DNA of 64,000 nucleotides from Salegentibacter sediminis (GCF_002078605.1 NZ_MSJR01000001.1:62001-126000), one strand, 5' to 3'; numbered from the stretch's first letter, positions 35,801 to 43,774 are shown. Translations and numbers: made by a program. Notes: generated from the letters alone by a model not told the origin.

Positions 35801-36061
35801 TACCCCGGATAACCTGAACAATTTGCTTAAGGGAATAAAGATGAAATAGATTAAAAGACCGGTTTCGAGAATTAGAAAAAGCCAGAAAAGCACTTGCCGC
35901 CCTGTGGTATTAAGCCAGAAAAAATACTCTATAGAAAGGATCAGTAAAAAATACAGCAAGCCAACTGCCGTAAAAAGAATAGCTCCTTTAAGCAGTTTGT
36001 TTTTGTAGTATTTTGATATAAAAGCACTTAGCTTATTTTTTACCCTGGTGTAATTTTCCAT
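32798..36061 (-). CDS. DUF4175 family large envelope protein
   Basis: This protein of about 1087 residues has two or three membrane helices near the N-terminus (about 25-75 and 165-185), a beta-rich middle region, and then a very long, highly charged coiled coil rich in Glu, Lys and Gln (about 510-1060). It matches DUF4175 of Bacteroidetes. The track starts at 36079, but ATG 36061 (MENYTRVKNKLSAF) is the more natural start. Its end overlaps ybeY by 26 bp. The coiled coil probably lies in the periplasm and may span it. The function is unknown. Confidence 0.85.
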   Translation of the reverse strand: MENYTRVKNKLSAFISKYYKNKLLKGAILFTAVGLLYFLLILSIEYFFWLNTTGRQVLFWLFLILETGLLIYFIFIPLSKLFRLSGVLSEEDASRIIGEHFPEVKDKLLNLLQLKNSEKRSDLLLAGIDQKARELHPIPFNSAINFKSSLKYLKWAAFPVIIFLTILFTGNSSFFSESYGRVVNYNSEFEPPAPFSFHLENKNLEVRENRDFTLRVQTIGEVRPEEMNVSYNNQTYLLRQVEPAVFEYTFKRLQEDLEFRLSSNGVSSSFYKLEVIKVPGLINLEMNFDYPGYTGKKDEAISGTGNARIPEGTEVSWRIDTRETDELHFTLPDTRLNLKTDSGKVSHESRVFSSFNYSISTSNAKISNFEPVSYKIEVVKDRFPEIEVLRKSDSIDEQINYFFGKVSDDYAVNKLQLVYYPEDSKDSLQKVSIPVAKEAFANFLFTFPGDLDLKRGVNYLYYFQVFDNDAVNGTKSSRSEVFGFRKKSFEEIEQEKLLQQGESIQNLNRSLKEMEYSKEELNELSRKQKENKSLDYNDRRKLKDFLERQKQQNEMMKNYSKELKQSLEEENDSIEDNSYKEELKKRLGNNEERLEENEALMEELKEFSEKISREELGEKLEELSKRNQSQQRNMEQLLELTKRYYVEEKNQKLARDLEELAKRQEQLSEAKEKNNTESQQQISGDFDQFREEMDDLEKDNERLKEPVDLDRDKVDEESIKKDQRDAEKNLGENQPASAKEKQKNAAKKMREMSSKMKKNMKSESGEQLKADIESLRQILDNLVRFSFQQEDLLESFKSMNRDDPTYAVKLNIQNDLRENFRHIDDSLYSLALRNPMLSEEITGKLSDIEFDINKALERLAENELPQGTASQQYIVTGANDLAYLLSNILSSMQQQANPQLGKGGGEGEEFQLPDIIKKQGELQEKLEEGLEKKQGGEGSGKRIGNKQEQENGELFEIYKQQQELRMELEKLLKEEGQGNDGDNLRNNMQKLEEGLLDKGFSPQNLERMSNLMHELLKFDKARMQQGEENTRKSETNTKEFANPAKDQNLKAKEYFNQTEILKRQILPLREIYKQKVKNYFERESGTN

Positions 36062-36167
36062 CGACAACTTCACTTTCAAGCTTAAAAATACAATTTTTAT
36101 CCTTCTGAAACAGCAAGGATTACAGCTATGTCCATTTTAAAAATTATTAAACCTCCAGGGAATAGTG

Positions 36168-36199
36168 TTTAGGAATGCTGCCTAAAGCTTGTATCTTTG
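36168..36199 (+). promoter_or_regulatory. Promoter of gltX
   Basis: TTTA, 20 bases, then a perfect TATCTTTG (TAnnTTTG) box lies 18 bp before the gltX ATG. The -33 element is one base off the consensus. Confidence 0.5.
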
Positions 36200-36217
36200 C
36201 TTTTTAAAATTAAAACT

Positions 36218-37735
36218 ATGAGTGCTAAAGTAAGGGTGCGTTTTGCACCAAGTCCTACGGGACCCCTGCATATTGGCGGAGTTAGAACTGCTTTATACAA
36301 CTATTTGTTCGCTAAAAAAAATGATGGGGTTTTTGTGCTTCGTATTGAAGATACAGATCAGAACCGTTTTGTAGAAGGAGCAGAACAATATATTATTGAT
36401 GCACTTAACTGGTGCAATATTCCATTTGATGAAGGCCCGGGAAAAGAAGGAGATTTTGGCCCTTATCGCCAAAGTGAGCGAAAAGATATTTACCGGGACT
36501 ATGCCAAAAAGCTGGTAGACAACGGCCATGCATATTATGCTTTTGATAAAGCCGAAACCCTGGACAATCACAGAAAAGAACATGAAGCTAAAGGCAAAAC
36601 CTTTATTTATAACTGGCATAACCGCCAGAAACTGGATAATTCTTTATCCCTTTCAGAAGAAGAAGTTAAGCTAAGGCTTGCTGAGGGTGAAGATTACGTG
36701 ATCCGTTTTAAGTCTCCTGAAAGTGATATTCTGCATCTCCAGGATGAGATTAGGGGTGATATGGAGATCAACACTGAAATTCTTGACGATAAAGTGCTCT
36801 TTAAAAGTGACGGAATGCCCACCTATCACCTCGCGAATATTGTAGATGATCATTTAATGAAAATTACCCACGTTATCCGTGGGGAAGAATGGTTGCCTTC
36901 TTTAGCGCTACACGTTATGCTATACCGTGCTTTTGGTTGGGAAGCACCTAAATTTGCCCATCTTCCTTTAATTCTTAAACCACAAGGCAAAGGTAAACTC
37001 AGCAAGCGTGATGGTGACAAACTTGGTTTTCCGGTCTTTCCTTTAGAATGGAAAGATCCAAAAACCGGCGAAATATCTGCCGGATACCGGGAAGATGGAT
37101 ATTTTCCTGAAGCAGTTACCAATATGTTGGCCTTTTTGGGATGGAATCCCGGTACCGAAGAGGAATTTTTCGATATAAATGAATTAACCAGGGCCTTTGA
37201 ACTCGGTCGCGTTCATAAGGGAGGTGCAAAATTTGATCCCGAAAAAACAAAATGGTTTCAGCAACATTATTTTCAAGAAGCAGATGATAATTTTTTGGCG
37301 CAGGAATTTCATAAATTACTTAAGGAAAAAGAAATCGATGCCGATTTAGATTACGTTCAAAAAGTTGTTGAGATTGTTAAGGAGAGAGCAACTTTTGTCA
37401 AAGATCTTTGGGAACAAGGGGATTATTTTTTCATCTCCCCTACTTCCTACGATCCTAAAAATACTAAAAAGGCCTGGAAAAACGATACTTCAGAAATAAT
37501 GCAGGAGTTAAGCGAACTCCTAAAAAAACAGGATGATTTTTCAGCCTCTAACCTGCAGGAAAATGTAAAGGCCTGGATAGGCGCCAAGGAAATAGGCTTT
37601 GGAAAAGTTATGCAACCTTTACGCCTGGCCCTGGTAGGTGCAATGCAGGGAGCCGATCTTTTTGTTATTGCCGAAAGTATCGGCAAAGAAGAAACGCTTA
37701 AAAGAATTGAAAAAGCGATCTCGACCCTGGGCTAA
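36218..37735 (+). CDS. gltX: Glutamate-tRNA ligase
   Basis: This class I aminoacyl-tRNA synthetase attaches Glu to tRNA-Glu. It has VRFAPSPTGPLHIGGVRTAL (HIGH-type motif) and KGKLSKRDGDK (KMSKS-type motif). The track begins at a TTG, but the ATG at 36218 (MSAKVRVRFAPSP) is the standard start, giving 505 residues. A large C-terminal anticodon-binding domain follows. It is a single gene bounded by its own promoter and terminator. GlnS is also present in the window (40026-41702), so Gln-tRNA is probably made directly. Confidence 0.97.
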   Translation: MSAKVRVRFAPSPTGPLHIGGVRTALYNYLFAKKNDGVFVLRIEDTDQNRFVEGAEQYIIDALNWCNIPFDEGPGKEGDFGPYRQSERKDIYRDYAKKLVDNGHAYYAFDKAETLDNHRKEHEAKGKTFIYNWHNRQKLDNSLSLSEEEVKLRLAEGEDYVIRFKSPESDILHLQDEIRGDMEINTEILDDKVLFKSDGMPTYHLANIVDDHLMKITHVIRGEEWLPSLALHVMLYRAFGWEAPKFAHLPLILKPQGKGKLSKRDGDKLGFPVFPLEWKDPKTGEISAGYREDGYFPEAVTNMLAFLGWNPGTEEEFFDINELTRAFELGRVHKGGAKFDPEKTKWFQQHYFQEADDNFLAQEFHKLLKEKEIDADLDYVQKVVEIVKERATFVKDLWEQGDYFFISPTSYDPKNTKKAWKNDTSEIMQELSELLKKQDDFSASNLQENVKAWIGAKEIGFGKVMQPLRLALVGAMQGADLFVIAESIGKEETLKRIEKAISTLG

Positions 37736-37753
37736 AATTTTTCCAACCAATTT

Positions 37754-37790
37754 AAAAACCGGAAGAAAATTTATTTCTTCCGGTTTTTTT
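37754..37790 (+). terminator. Intrinsic terminator of gltX
   Basis: AAAAACCGGAAGAAA and TTTCTTCCGGTTTTTTT form a long stem with a short AT loop and a T-run, 19 bp after the gltX stop. Confidence 0.85.
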
Positions 37791-37845
37791 GTTTCCGAAG
37801 TGAAGCAGATTATTTGCTATCTTGAGACAAATATAAAAACGCACT

Positions 37846-38832
37846 ATGAGCTATATTTTCTTACCCGTTATCCTGGTTTTAGGCTTACTAATTTTATTTT
37901 CAGGCGTATTTATAGTCAGGCAACAATCAGCTGCTATTGTTGAACGCTTCGGAAGATTTCAAAGCATCCGTAATTCCGGACTGCATTTAAAAATTCCCAT
38001 TATTGATAATATTGCCGGCAGGATCAATTTAAAAGTTCAGCAACTCGATGTACTTATAGAAACCAAGACAAAGGACAATGTATTCGTTAAACTAAAAATT
38101 TCTGTACAGTTCCAGGTGGTAAAGTCCAATGTCTACGATGCTTTTTATAAACTTGAAAGTCCGTCAGATCAAATTACTTCCTATGTTTTTGACGTAGTTA
38201 GGGCCGAAGTACCAAAAATGAGACTCGATGATGTTTTTGAAAGAAAAGATGATATTGCTATTGCCGTAAATAGAGAACTAAACCAGGCTATGCAAGATTA
38301 CGGCTACGACATCATTAAAACGCTTGTAACAGACATTGATCCCGATGTGGAGGTGAAGGCTGCCATGAACCGTATAAATGCCGCAGAACGCGATAAAGTG
38401 GCTGCAGAATACGTTGCAGAAGCCGATAGAATTAAAATAGTAGCCAAGGCTCGTGCCGAGGCCGAGAGTAAACGCTTGCAAGGCCAGGGAATCGCCGATC
38501 AAAGAAGGGAAATAGCACGCGGACTTGAAGAAAGTGTTGATGTCTTAAATAATGTAGGGATAAATTCACAGGAAGCTTCAGCATTAATTGTGGTTACCCA
38601 ACACTATGATACTCTCCAGGCTATTGGGGAAGAGACCAACAGCAATCTTATTCTTTTACCTAATTCTCCTCAGGCAGGCAGTGATATGCTCAATAATATG
38701 GTCGCTTCATTTACTGCTTCCAATCAAATTGGGGAGGCGATGAAGAAACAAAATGAGCAACAAGAAAGAGAAAAGAAAAAGGAGAGCGCAGCAAGAAAAA
38801 ATAAAAGAGATAATAGCAATCCCGAAGAATAA
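37846..38832 (+). CDS. SPFH/Band 7 (stomatin-like) protein
   Basis: This 328-residue protein has an N-terminal membrane helix (2-22), then the SPFH domain (about 30-200) starting QQSAAIVERFGRFQSIRNSGLH, and a helical, charged C-terminus with AERDKVAAEYVAEADRIKIVAKARAEAES. It ends in a Lys/Glu-rich tail. Such proteins form membrane scaffolds that organize other proteins. A NfeD partner gene often lies next to this family but is absent here. It has its own upstream region after the gltX terminator and ends before a 26-bp imperfect inverted repeat. Confidence 0.92.
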   Translation: MSYIFLPVILVLGLLILFSGVFIVRQQSAAIVERFGRFQSIRNSGLHLKIPIIDNIAGRINLKVQQLDVLIETKTKDNVFVKLKISVQFQVVKSNVYDAFYKLESPSDQITSYVFDVVRAEVPKMRLDDVFERKDDIAIAVNRELNQAMQDYGYDIIKTLVTDIDPDVEVKAAMNRINAAERDKVAAEYVAEADRIKIVAKARAEAESKRLQGQGIADQRREIARGLEESVDVLNNVGINSQEASALIVVTQHYDTLQAIGEETNSNLILLPNSPQAGSDMLNNMVASFTASNQIGEAMKKQNEQQEREKKKESAARKNKRDNSNPEE

Positions 38833-38849
38833 ATAATTTTTTAAAAGTA

Positions 38850-38917
38850 AACAGCTGTGTAAAATAAAGAGAAATGAGCGAAAACGCATCTAATTTCATC
38901 TTATTCACACAGCTGCT
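38850..38917. repeat. Long imperfect inverted repeat between convergent genes
   Basis: CAGCTGTGT and ACACAGCTG pair perfectly, and the similarity continues inward over about 26 bases (AAAATAAAGAGAAATGAG versus GAATAAGATGAAATTAG). The result is a large hairpin between the SPFH and DUF6327-like genes. It may act as a bidirectional terminator, but no strong T-run is attached. Confidence 0.5.
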
Positions 38918-38927
38918 AAGCCAAATT

Positions 38928-39161
38928 TTAATCTTTTACCGTGGCGGTTACTCTTTTAAGGCCGGTTAGTTTAGTTACGGCTTTCAAGACAAGGGCTTTT
39001 TCCAGAATTGAACCTACAATACTTCCCGCAATCGACAGTGGGGAAATACCTTTTTTAGCTTGTTCTATGCTAAGTTTAATCTCCTCCTTATCTATTTCGG
39101 TTTGAAGTTTTAATATCTTCAAATCTCTATCAATATCTTCAAAAGAACTGTATTCTCTCAT
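38928..39161 (-). CDS. Small DUF6327-like protein
   Basis: This 77-residue protein has a charged helical start (MREYSSFEDIDRDLKILKLQ) and a Gly/Ala-rich hydrophobic segment (about 41-60) that may insert in or lie along the membrane. I recall it as DUF6327. It is the third gene of a triad after YtxH and the YqjE-like protein, with 3 bp between it and the previous gene. E. coli YqjD-YqjE-YqjK is an analogous set of small stress-related membrane proteins; the likeness is one of layout, not shown homology. Confidence 0.7.
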   Translation of the reverse strand: MREYSSFEDIDRDLKILKLQTEIDKEEIKLSIEQAKKGISPLSIAGSIVGSILEKALVLKAVTKLTGLKRVTATVKD

Positions 39162-39164
39162 AAG

Positions 39165-39515
39165 TTAATCGTTAAAGAAAATTTTGGAGAATTTCTGTAA
39201 CATAAATTTTTCTATAGGTTTCTTTCCAAAGACCAAGATCAGAATAAATAAAATAATATAGAATCCTGCCATAATAAAATATCCTGCGCTTGGTTGGCCT
39301 ATGGCTTCACTAATAGCAATAGCCACAGCAAACGAAAGCAGGAAAAAGGCAATGACCGTTATAGCACCCAAAATAAGGAAGCGCACCAAAGAGGTGGCTC
39401 CACTCATCGCCTGCTTAAAGAATTTAAGCTTATAATATTCGGCATTTGTATGAGCAAATGCCTGAAGATTCTGGTTTAATTCATTAAGACTGTTGGATAA
39501 TTTTTCGAATGCCAT
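39165..39515 (-). CDS. YqjE-like / phage-holin-superfamily membrane protein
   Basis: This 116-residue protein has an amphipathic N-terminus (MAFEKLSNSLNELNQNLQAFA) and two close membrane helices (about 44-66 and 76-97), the layout of the YqjE/Holin_X family. Databases may call it phage holin, but no phage gene lies near and it sits in a YtxH operon, so a chromosomal membrane-stress role is more likely. It lies 7 bp after YtxH and 3 bp before the DUF6327-like gene. Confidence 0.82.
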   Translation of the reverse strand: MAFEKLSNSLNELNQNLQAFAHTNAEYYKLKFFKQAMSGATSLVRFLILGAITVIAFFLLSFAVAIAISEAIGQPSAGYFIMAGFYIILFILILVFGKKPIEKFMLQKFSKIFFND

Positions 39516-39522
39516 AAATATC

Positions 39523-39897
39523 TTATACTACAGCTTTTTTTGTTTTAGATTCACCTTCCTGGCTCTTGGCATCCTTCTGAAGTTTAGAATTTTGCTTTCT
39601 CAATTCCTCAAGTTTTGATTCCATAGCAGAAAGTATATCATCGGCTTTATGGCTTGCAGAAGAAAGGGTTTCACCCAGACGTTCTTCAAAATCTAATCGA
39701 GCCTTTTTAGCTTTTTCACTTAAATTGGAAGAAGTTTCATTGTATTTTTTATTAAAACGTTCCTGAGCTTTTTCAGACTCACTTTTAAGTTTTTTTCGGG
39801 TTTTCTCCCCACTATCGGGAGCATACAATAAACCGATACCTGCACCAATAGCAGCTCCAGTAACAAGTGCTAAAAGTGTATTTCCTGTATTTGCCAT
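39523..39897 (-). CDS. YtxH domain-containing protein
   Basis: This 124-residue protein starts with a Gly/Ala-rich membrane helix and the YtxH signature TGAAIGAGIGLLYAPDSGEKTRKKL, followed by a long Lys/Glu/Ser-rich helix. YtxH-type proteins are general-stress proteins in other bacteria. It is the first gene of the three-gene set with the YqjE-like and DUF6327-like proteins. Confidence 0.9.
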   Translation of the reverse strand: MANTGNTLLALVTGAAIGAGIGLLYAPDSGEKTRKKLKSESEKAQERFNKKYNETSSNLSEKAKKARLDFEERLGETLSSASHKADDILSAMESKLEELRKQNSKLQKDAKSQEGESKTKKAVV

Positions 39898-40025
39898 AAT
39901 AATTTTTAGTTTAAATTAATTATACTTCTTCTCAAAGATACAAGATGACTTGTAGCGCTGCTGTTAATAACCGGTTAATATGTTAATTTTCTTTACTAAA
40001 ATATTCTTAAAGACAACCTCCTGGC

Positions 40026-41702
40026 TTATTTCTTCTTAGCCCAGGAATCACGAAGACTTACGGTACGATTAAACACAGGTTTCTCTTCTGTAGACTCTTT
40101 ATCTACACAAAAATATCCAATACGCTGAAACTGAAACTTATCCTGAACTCCGGCATTTTTTAAACTTGGTTCCAGATAGCCTGTAATAATCTTCAGGGAA
40201 TCCGGATTAATAAATTCGGTAAAGTCCTTTTCCTTATCAGCATCCGGAACTTCTACTGAAAACAACCTGTCATAAAGCCTTACTTCGGCCTCCAGGGCGT
40301 GTTTTACAGAAACCCAGTGCAAGGTACCTTTTACTTTTCTAAGCGATTCTTCGGTGCCGCTACCACTTTTACTTTTGGGATCATAGGTGCAGTGAATTTC
40401 GGTAATATTCCCTTCATCATCTTTTATAACTTCTTCCCCTTTGATGATATAAGCATTTTTAAGCCTCACCTCTTTTCCAAGTGTTAGCCTGAAAAACTTG
40501 CGGTTGGCACTTTCTTTAAAATCTTCTCTTTCAATAAAGATTTCCCGGGAAAACGGCACTTCTCTCGTTCCGGCGTTTTCATCTTCAGGATTGTTTTCGG
40601 CGCTTAGCCATTCTTCTTTTCCTTCAGGATAATTGGTGATCACAAGCTTTACCGGGTCGAGTACGCCCATAACTCTTGGAGCGGTTTTATTAAGATCTTC
40701 CCTGGCGTGAAATTCCAAATGGGCTACATCTATCATATTCTCACGCTTTCCAACCCCTATGGAATCGGCAAACCTCCTAATGGAGTTTGGAGTATAGCCC
40801 CGGCGTCTCAATCCAGAAATCGTAGGCATTCTTGGATCGTCCCAGGAATTCACAATTCCCTTATCCACCAGTTGCATTAATTTTCTTTTACTAACTACGG
40901 TATGACTTAAATTACGACGGGCAAATTCCCGCTGTTTGGGCTGCATTTCTCCGGGCTTGCTTACTTTTTCAACGAACCAGTTATAAAGTTCGCGATGAGG
41001 TAAAAATTCTAAGGTACAGAATGAATGGGAAACCCGTTCAATAAAATCACTTTCCCCGTGGGCCCAGTCATACAGAGGGTAAATCATCCAGTCATTCCCG
41101 GTACGATGGTGACTTTTATGCAAACACCTGTACATTACCGGATCTCTCATAATCATATTAGGAGAAGCCATATCTATTTTAGCCCTTAAAACATGGCCCT
41201 TTTCAGGGGTTTCGCCATTTTTCATTTGCTCGAACAACTGCAGGTTTTCTTCTACGGAACGATCTCTGTAAGGACTGTTTTTACCAGGCTCGGTAGGCGT
41301 TCCTTTTTGGGAAGCTATTTCTTCCGAAGTCTGGCTATCAACATAGGCATATCCATTCTTGATTAAGTCTACCGCCCAGTCATACAACTGCTGAAAATAA
41401 TCTGAAGCATAACATTCTTCGGCCCATTTAAAACCTAACCAAAGAACATCTTCCTTTATGGCATCTACATATTCCTGTTCTTCTTTAATGGGATTGGTGT
41501 CATCAAACCTAAGGTTTACAGGAGCATTGTACTTCTCCCCCAATCCGAAGTTTAAACAAATTGAAGAGGCGTGACCTATATGTAAATAACCATTAGGCTC
41601 GGGAGGAAACCTGAATTTTAAATCTTCTCTTGAATGTGTAGATCTAAGATCTTCTTCTATAATTTGCTCAATGAAATTGAGTGATTTTTTTGTTTCTGAC
41701 AT
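40026..41702 (-). CDS. glnS: Glutamine-tRNA ligase
   Basis: This 558-residue class I synthetase has FPPEPNGYLHIGHASS (HIGH motif), the strand VNLRFDDTNP, and VVSKRKLM (KMSKS-type). A two-part anticodon-binding beta-barrel domain follows. Bacteria with GlnS do not need the indirect GatCAB route for Gln-tRNA, though Bacteroidetes may keep gatB for Asn-tRNA. A TAATTTTG -7-like box lies about 20 bp before the start on the minus strand. It diverges from folB. Confidence 0.97.
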   Translation of the reverse strand: MSETKKSLNFIEQIIEEDLRSTHSREDLKFRFPPEPNGYLHIGHASSICLNFGLGEKYNAPVNLRFDDTNPIKEEQEYVDAIKEDVLWLGFKWAEECYASDYFQQLYDWAVDLIKNGYAYVDSQTSEEIASQKGTPTEPGKNSPYRDRSVEENLQLFEQMKNGETPEKGHVLRAKIDMASPNMIMRDPVMYRCLHKSHHRTGNDWMIYPLYDWAHGESDFIERVSHSFCTLEFLPHRELYNWFVEKVSKPGEMQPKQREFARRNLSHTVVSKRKLMQLVDKGIVNSWDDPRMPTISGLRRRGYTPNSIRRFADSIGVGKRENMIDVAHLEFHAREDLNKTAPRVMGVLDPVKLVITNYPEGKEEWLSAENNPEDENAGTREVPFSREIFIEREDFKESANRKFFRLTLGKEVRLKNAYIIKGEEVIKDDEGNITEIHCTYDPKSKSGSGTEESLRKVKGTLHWVSVKHALEAEVRLYDRLFSVEVPDADKEKDFTEFINPDSLKIITGYLEPSLKNAGVQDKFQFQRIGYFCVDKESTEEKPVFNRTVSLRDSWAKKK

Positions 41703-41816
41703 ATCGAACTCTTTAAAGGCTCAAAATTACTTAAAATTAAGCTGAATATAAGCTGCAATGTTTATTTTGATTCTTTCCACTTCTTCAGGACTTCTTATCT
41801 TTGTTAAAAATTTCAA

Positions 41817-42173
41817 GTGGGAAAGATTAAACTGAAAAATATAAGGATTTTTGCCTATCACGGATGTCTGGATGAAGAGGGTAAAATTGGCAGCGACTAC
41901 CGGGTAGATCTTAGCGTGAAAGGAGATCTGTCTAATTCGGCTAAAACAGATTCTTTGAGCGATACCATAGATTATGTACATTTAAACCGAATTGTAAAGG
42001 AAGAGATGGCCAAACGGGCAAAACTTCTGGAAACAGTAGCGGAAAAAATTATAAACCGAATTCTTGACGAAATTATAATGGTTCAGGAAGTTAAGGTGGA
42101 TGTTTCTAAAATAAATCCACCAATTGGCGGAAATGTAGCCATGGTTACCGTTAGCAGAAGCAAATCACGTTAA
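41817..42173 (+). CDS. folB: Dihydroneopterin aldolase
   Basis: This 118-residue enzyme of folate synthesis cleaves dihydroneopterin to hydroxymethyl-dihydropterin. It has the typical start KIKLKNIRIFAYHGCLDEEGKIGSDY (with catalytic-region Glu), a middle SDTIDYVHLN, and VDVSKINPPIGGNV with the conserved Lys near the C-terminus. The start codon is GTG at 41817; no in-frame ATG near it fits the family. A TATCTTTG -7 box ends 13 bp before it, so the leader is very short. Confidence 0.92.
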   Translation: MGKIKLKNIRIFAYHGCLDEEGKIGSDYRVDLSVKGDLSNSAKTDSLSDTIDYVHLNRIVKEEMAKRAKLLETVAEKIINRILDEIIMVQEVKVDVSKINPPIGGNVAMVTVSRSKSR

Positions 42174-42176
42174 TTA

Positions 42177-42210
42177 TTGGTTTTATAACCTAAAAATTTT
42201 ATTACATTTG
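42177..42210 (+). promoter_or_regulatory. Promoter of tRNA-Cys
   Basis: TTG, 23 bases, then TACATTTG (TAnnTTTG) ends 15 bp before the tRNA start. The spacer is slightly long for the consensus. Confidence 0.5.
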
Positions 42211-42225
42211 CCAACCGAATAAAAC

Positions 42226-42296
42226 GGCATCGTGGCCGAGTGGCTAGGCAGAGGTCTGCAAAACCTTGTACAGCGGTTCGAATCCGCTCGATGCCT
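42226..42296 (+). tRNA. tRNA-Cys (anticodon GCA)
   Basis: The 71-base sequence folds into a cloverleaf. The acceptor stem is GGCATCG with CGATGCC. A D-arm follows (GCCG...). The anticodon stem is GAGGT/ACCTT with loop CTGCAAA, and the T-arm is GCGGTTCGAATCCGC. The discriminator base is T, as expected for tRNA-Cys, and CCA is not encoded. It stands alone, with its own promoter and a terminator just after it. Confidence 0.95.
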
Positions 42297-42297
42297 C

Positions 42298-42327
42298 AAA
42301 AAGCTCCTTTTTTAAGGGGCTTTTTTT
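42298..42327. terminator. Terminator after tRNA-Cys, shared with LysE gene
   Basis: AAAAAGCTCC and GGGGCTTTTT pair (one G-U) around a TTTTTTAA loop and are flanked by A- and T-runs, two bases after the tRNA. It can also end the convergent LysE-family transcript. Confidence 0.75.
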
Positions 42328-42354
42328 ATTTCTGAAATTGAAGTTTTAAATAAT

Positions 42355-43053
42355 TTATTCTGAAAGACTATCCGCCGGGCTAATAGTTTCTATCTGGTCG
42401 GTAATATTATTCACCTGACTGGGAAAAAGCCCCTGGCTAATTAGTATTCCCCCAAAAATAATAAGCAGCACACTTATTCCTTTTTTCATAACATATATGC
42501 GATTAGGAGTAAGTTTCCTATTTAGCTTTTTAGCCAGTAAGATCTTAAAAATATCCAGGATAAGATAGGTAGCCAGCACACTTCCGAAGAAAACCATAAT
42601 ACGATCCCCCTCCATCTCAAGTTTGGGACCGAATACAATAATTAGCCCCAGCCAGAATCCTAAAACCCCAATATTTATAAAATTAAGCAGGAAACCTTTT
42701 ACGGCCAGGCCCATATAGTCACTTTTTTTAAGCTTTCGTATCTCCGGGGTTTCATCTTCCTGCTGCAAGACTTTCCTGGTTTGTACAAAGCTCATTACCC
42801 CATAGGTCGCCAGAATAACGCCACCAAAAATAAATAATGCAGGGTCATCCTTGATACTGGCAAGCAGTTTTGTGGTACTCAAATAGGCGATGAAAAGAAA
42901 AACAACATCGGCGATTATCACGCCAAGGTCAAAGGAAAAAGCTGCCCTAAAACCTTTTATAGCAGCGGTTTCCAGTAATACAAAAAATACTGGTCCCAGA
43001 AGAAAAGCCAGAAAAAAACCCAGTGGAATTGCTGCTAAAACGTCTTGATACAT
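42355..43053 (-). CDS. LysE family translocator
   Basis: This 232-residue protein has six membrane helices and the LysE/RhtB pattern, with the opening LGFFLAFLLGPVFFVLLETAAIKGFRAAFSFDLGVIIADVVF. Such proteins export amino acids or related small molecules. The substrate is unknown. It lies 30 bp downstream of the head-GIN protein gene and may share its transcript, ending at the tRNA-side terminator. Confidence 0.88.
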   Translation of the reverse strand: MYQDVLAAIPLGFFLAFLLGPVFFVLLETAAIKGFRAAFSFDLGVIIADVVFLFIAYLSTTKLLASIKDDPALFIFGGVILATYGVMSFVQTRKVLQQEDETPEIRKLKKSDYMGLAVKGFLLNFINIGVLGFWLGLIIVFGPKLEMEGDRIMVFFGSVLATYLILDIFKILLAKKLNRKLTPNRIYVMKKGISVLLIIFGGILISQGLFPSQVNNITDQIETISPADSLSE

Positions 43054-43083
43054 ACACCCGTAATATAGTACAAATGTAGGATT

Positions 43084-43761
43084 TTAGTTTTTTCTATTCA
43101 CTTTGCCTCCAAAAAGGGTGTCTTTATCTATTACTTCAGGATCTCCATAAACATTCACAGTGCCTCCAGCTCTAACCTTTGCATCTACCTGTCCTGAAGC
43201 ATTTATATCGGCAACGCCGCCGGCACTAATACTTATGTAAATATTCTGGGATTCGAGATAGCGCGCATAATACTGGCCTCCAGCCCTTATCTTAATATCC
43301 TGGGCAAGGGCCTTGCCTTTCACTTCAATTTCTCCACCTGTAAGACTTTTTACATTAAGTTTTTTTACCTCAAAATTAGCATAAATCTCAGCTCCTTCCG
43401 AGGCTTCCAGGTTTAGTTCTTCAGTTTTATAAGGCCCTGAAAATTCTACTGATGAATTTTGCTTGGCATCTATATTTTTAAGAAATGTAAAATATAGATC
43501 AACTTTGGTATTATCCTCTTTCCAGATGTTATCCAGATTCATCTTTACTTTTAAGATCCCATTTTCAACCTCAAATTGAACGTCTTCGCGACTTTGGCCG
43601 GTTACTACAGCCTTATTCTCATCGGCATAATGCAAGTTAAGCTTCAGGCCATTGTAGACTTTTACTTCTGAAAAACTTTCAAGTTGATGGCTAATTCCTT
43701 CCTGGCCCAACAAAGAACCGGAAAAGAGAATCGTGAAAACCACTATTAAATTCCTCATCAT
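43084..43761 (-). CDS. Head-GIN domain (DUF2807) exported protein
   Basis: This 225-residue protein has a signal peptide (about 1-20) and then an auto-transporter-like beta-helix of repeated short strands, such as KVYNGLKLNLHYAD, VEFSGPYKTEELNLEASEGAEIYANFEV and NASGQVDAKVRAGGTVNVYG, the head-GIN pattern. The role is probably as an adhesive or structural envelope protein; no catalytic motif is visible. It follows rnr by 13 bp, so it may be cotranscribed with it. Confidence 0.85.
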   Translation of the reverse strand: MMRNLIVVFTILFSGSLLGQEGISHQLESFSEVKVYNGLKLNLHYADENKAVVTGQSREDVQFEVENGILKVKMNLDNIWKEDNTKVDLYFTFLKNIDAKQNSSVEFSGPYKTEELNLEASEGAEIYANFEVKKLNVKSLTGGEIEVKGKALAQDIKIRAGGQYYARYLESQNIYISISAGGVADINASGQVDAKVRAGGTVNVYGDPEVIDKDTLFGGKVNRKN

Positions 43762-43774
43762 TAAAAAATTTAAA

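Noticed and set aside
39165-39515. Phage holin as a sign of prophage
   Set aside because: The only phage-like hit is a YqjE-type two-helix protein in a YtxH operon; no integrase, capsid or lysis genes are nearby.
40859-40870. Further DnaA-box-like 9-mer TTATCCACC inside glnS (also TTATCCACG in lepA)
   Set aside because: One mismatch to the consensus and inside coding sequence; likely chance.
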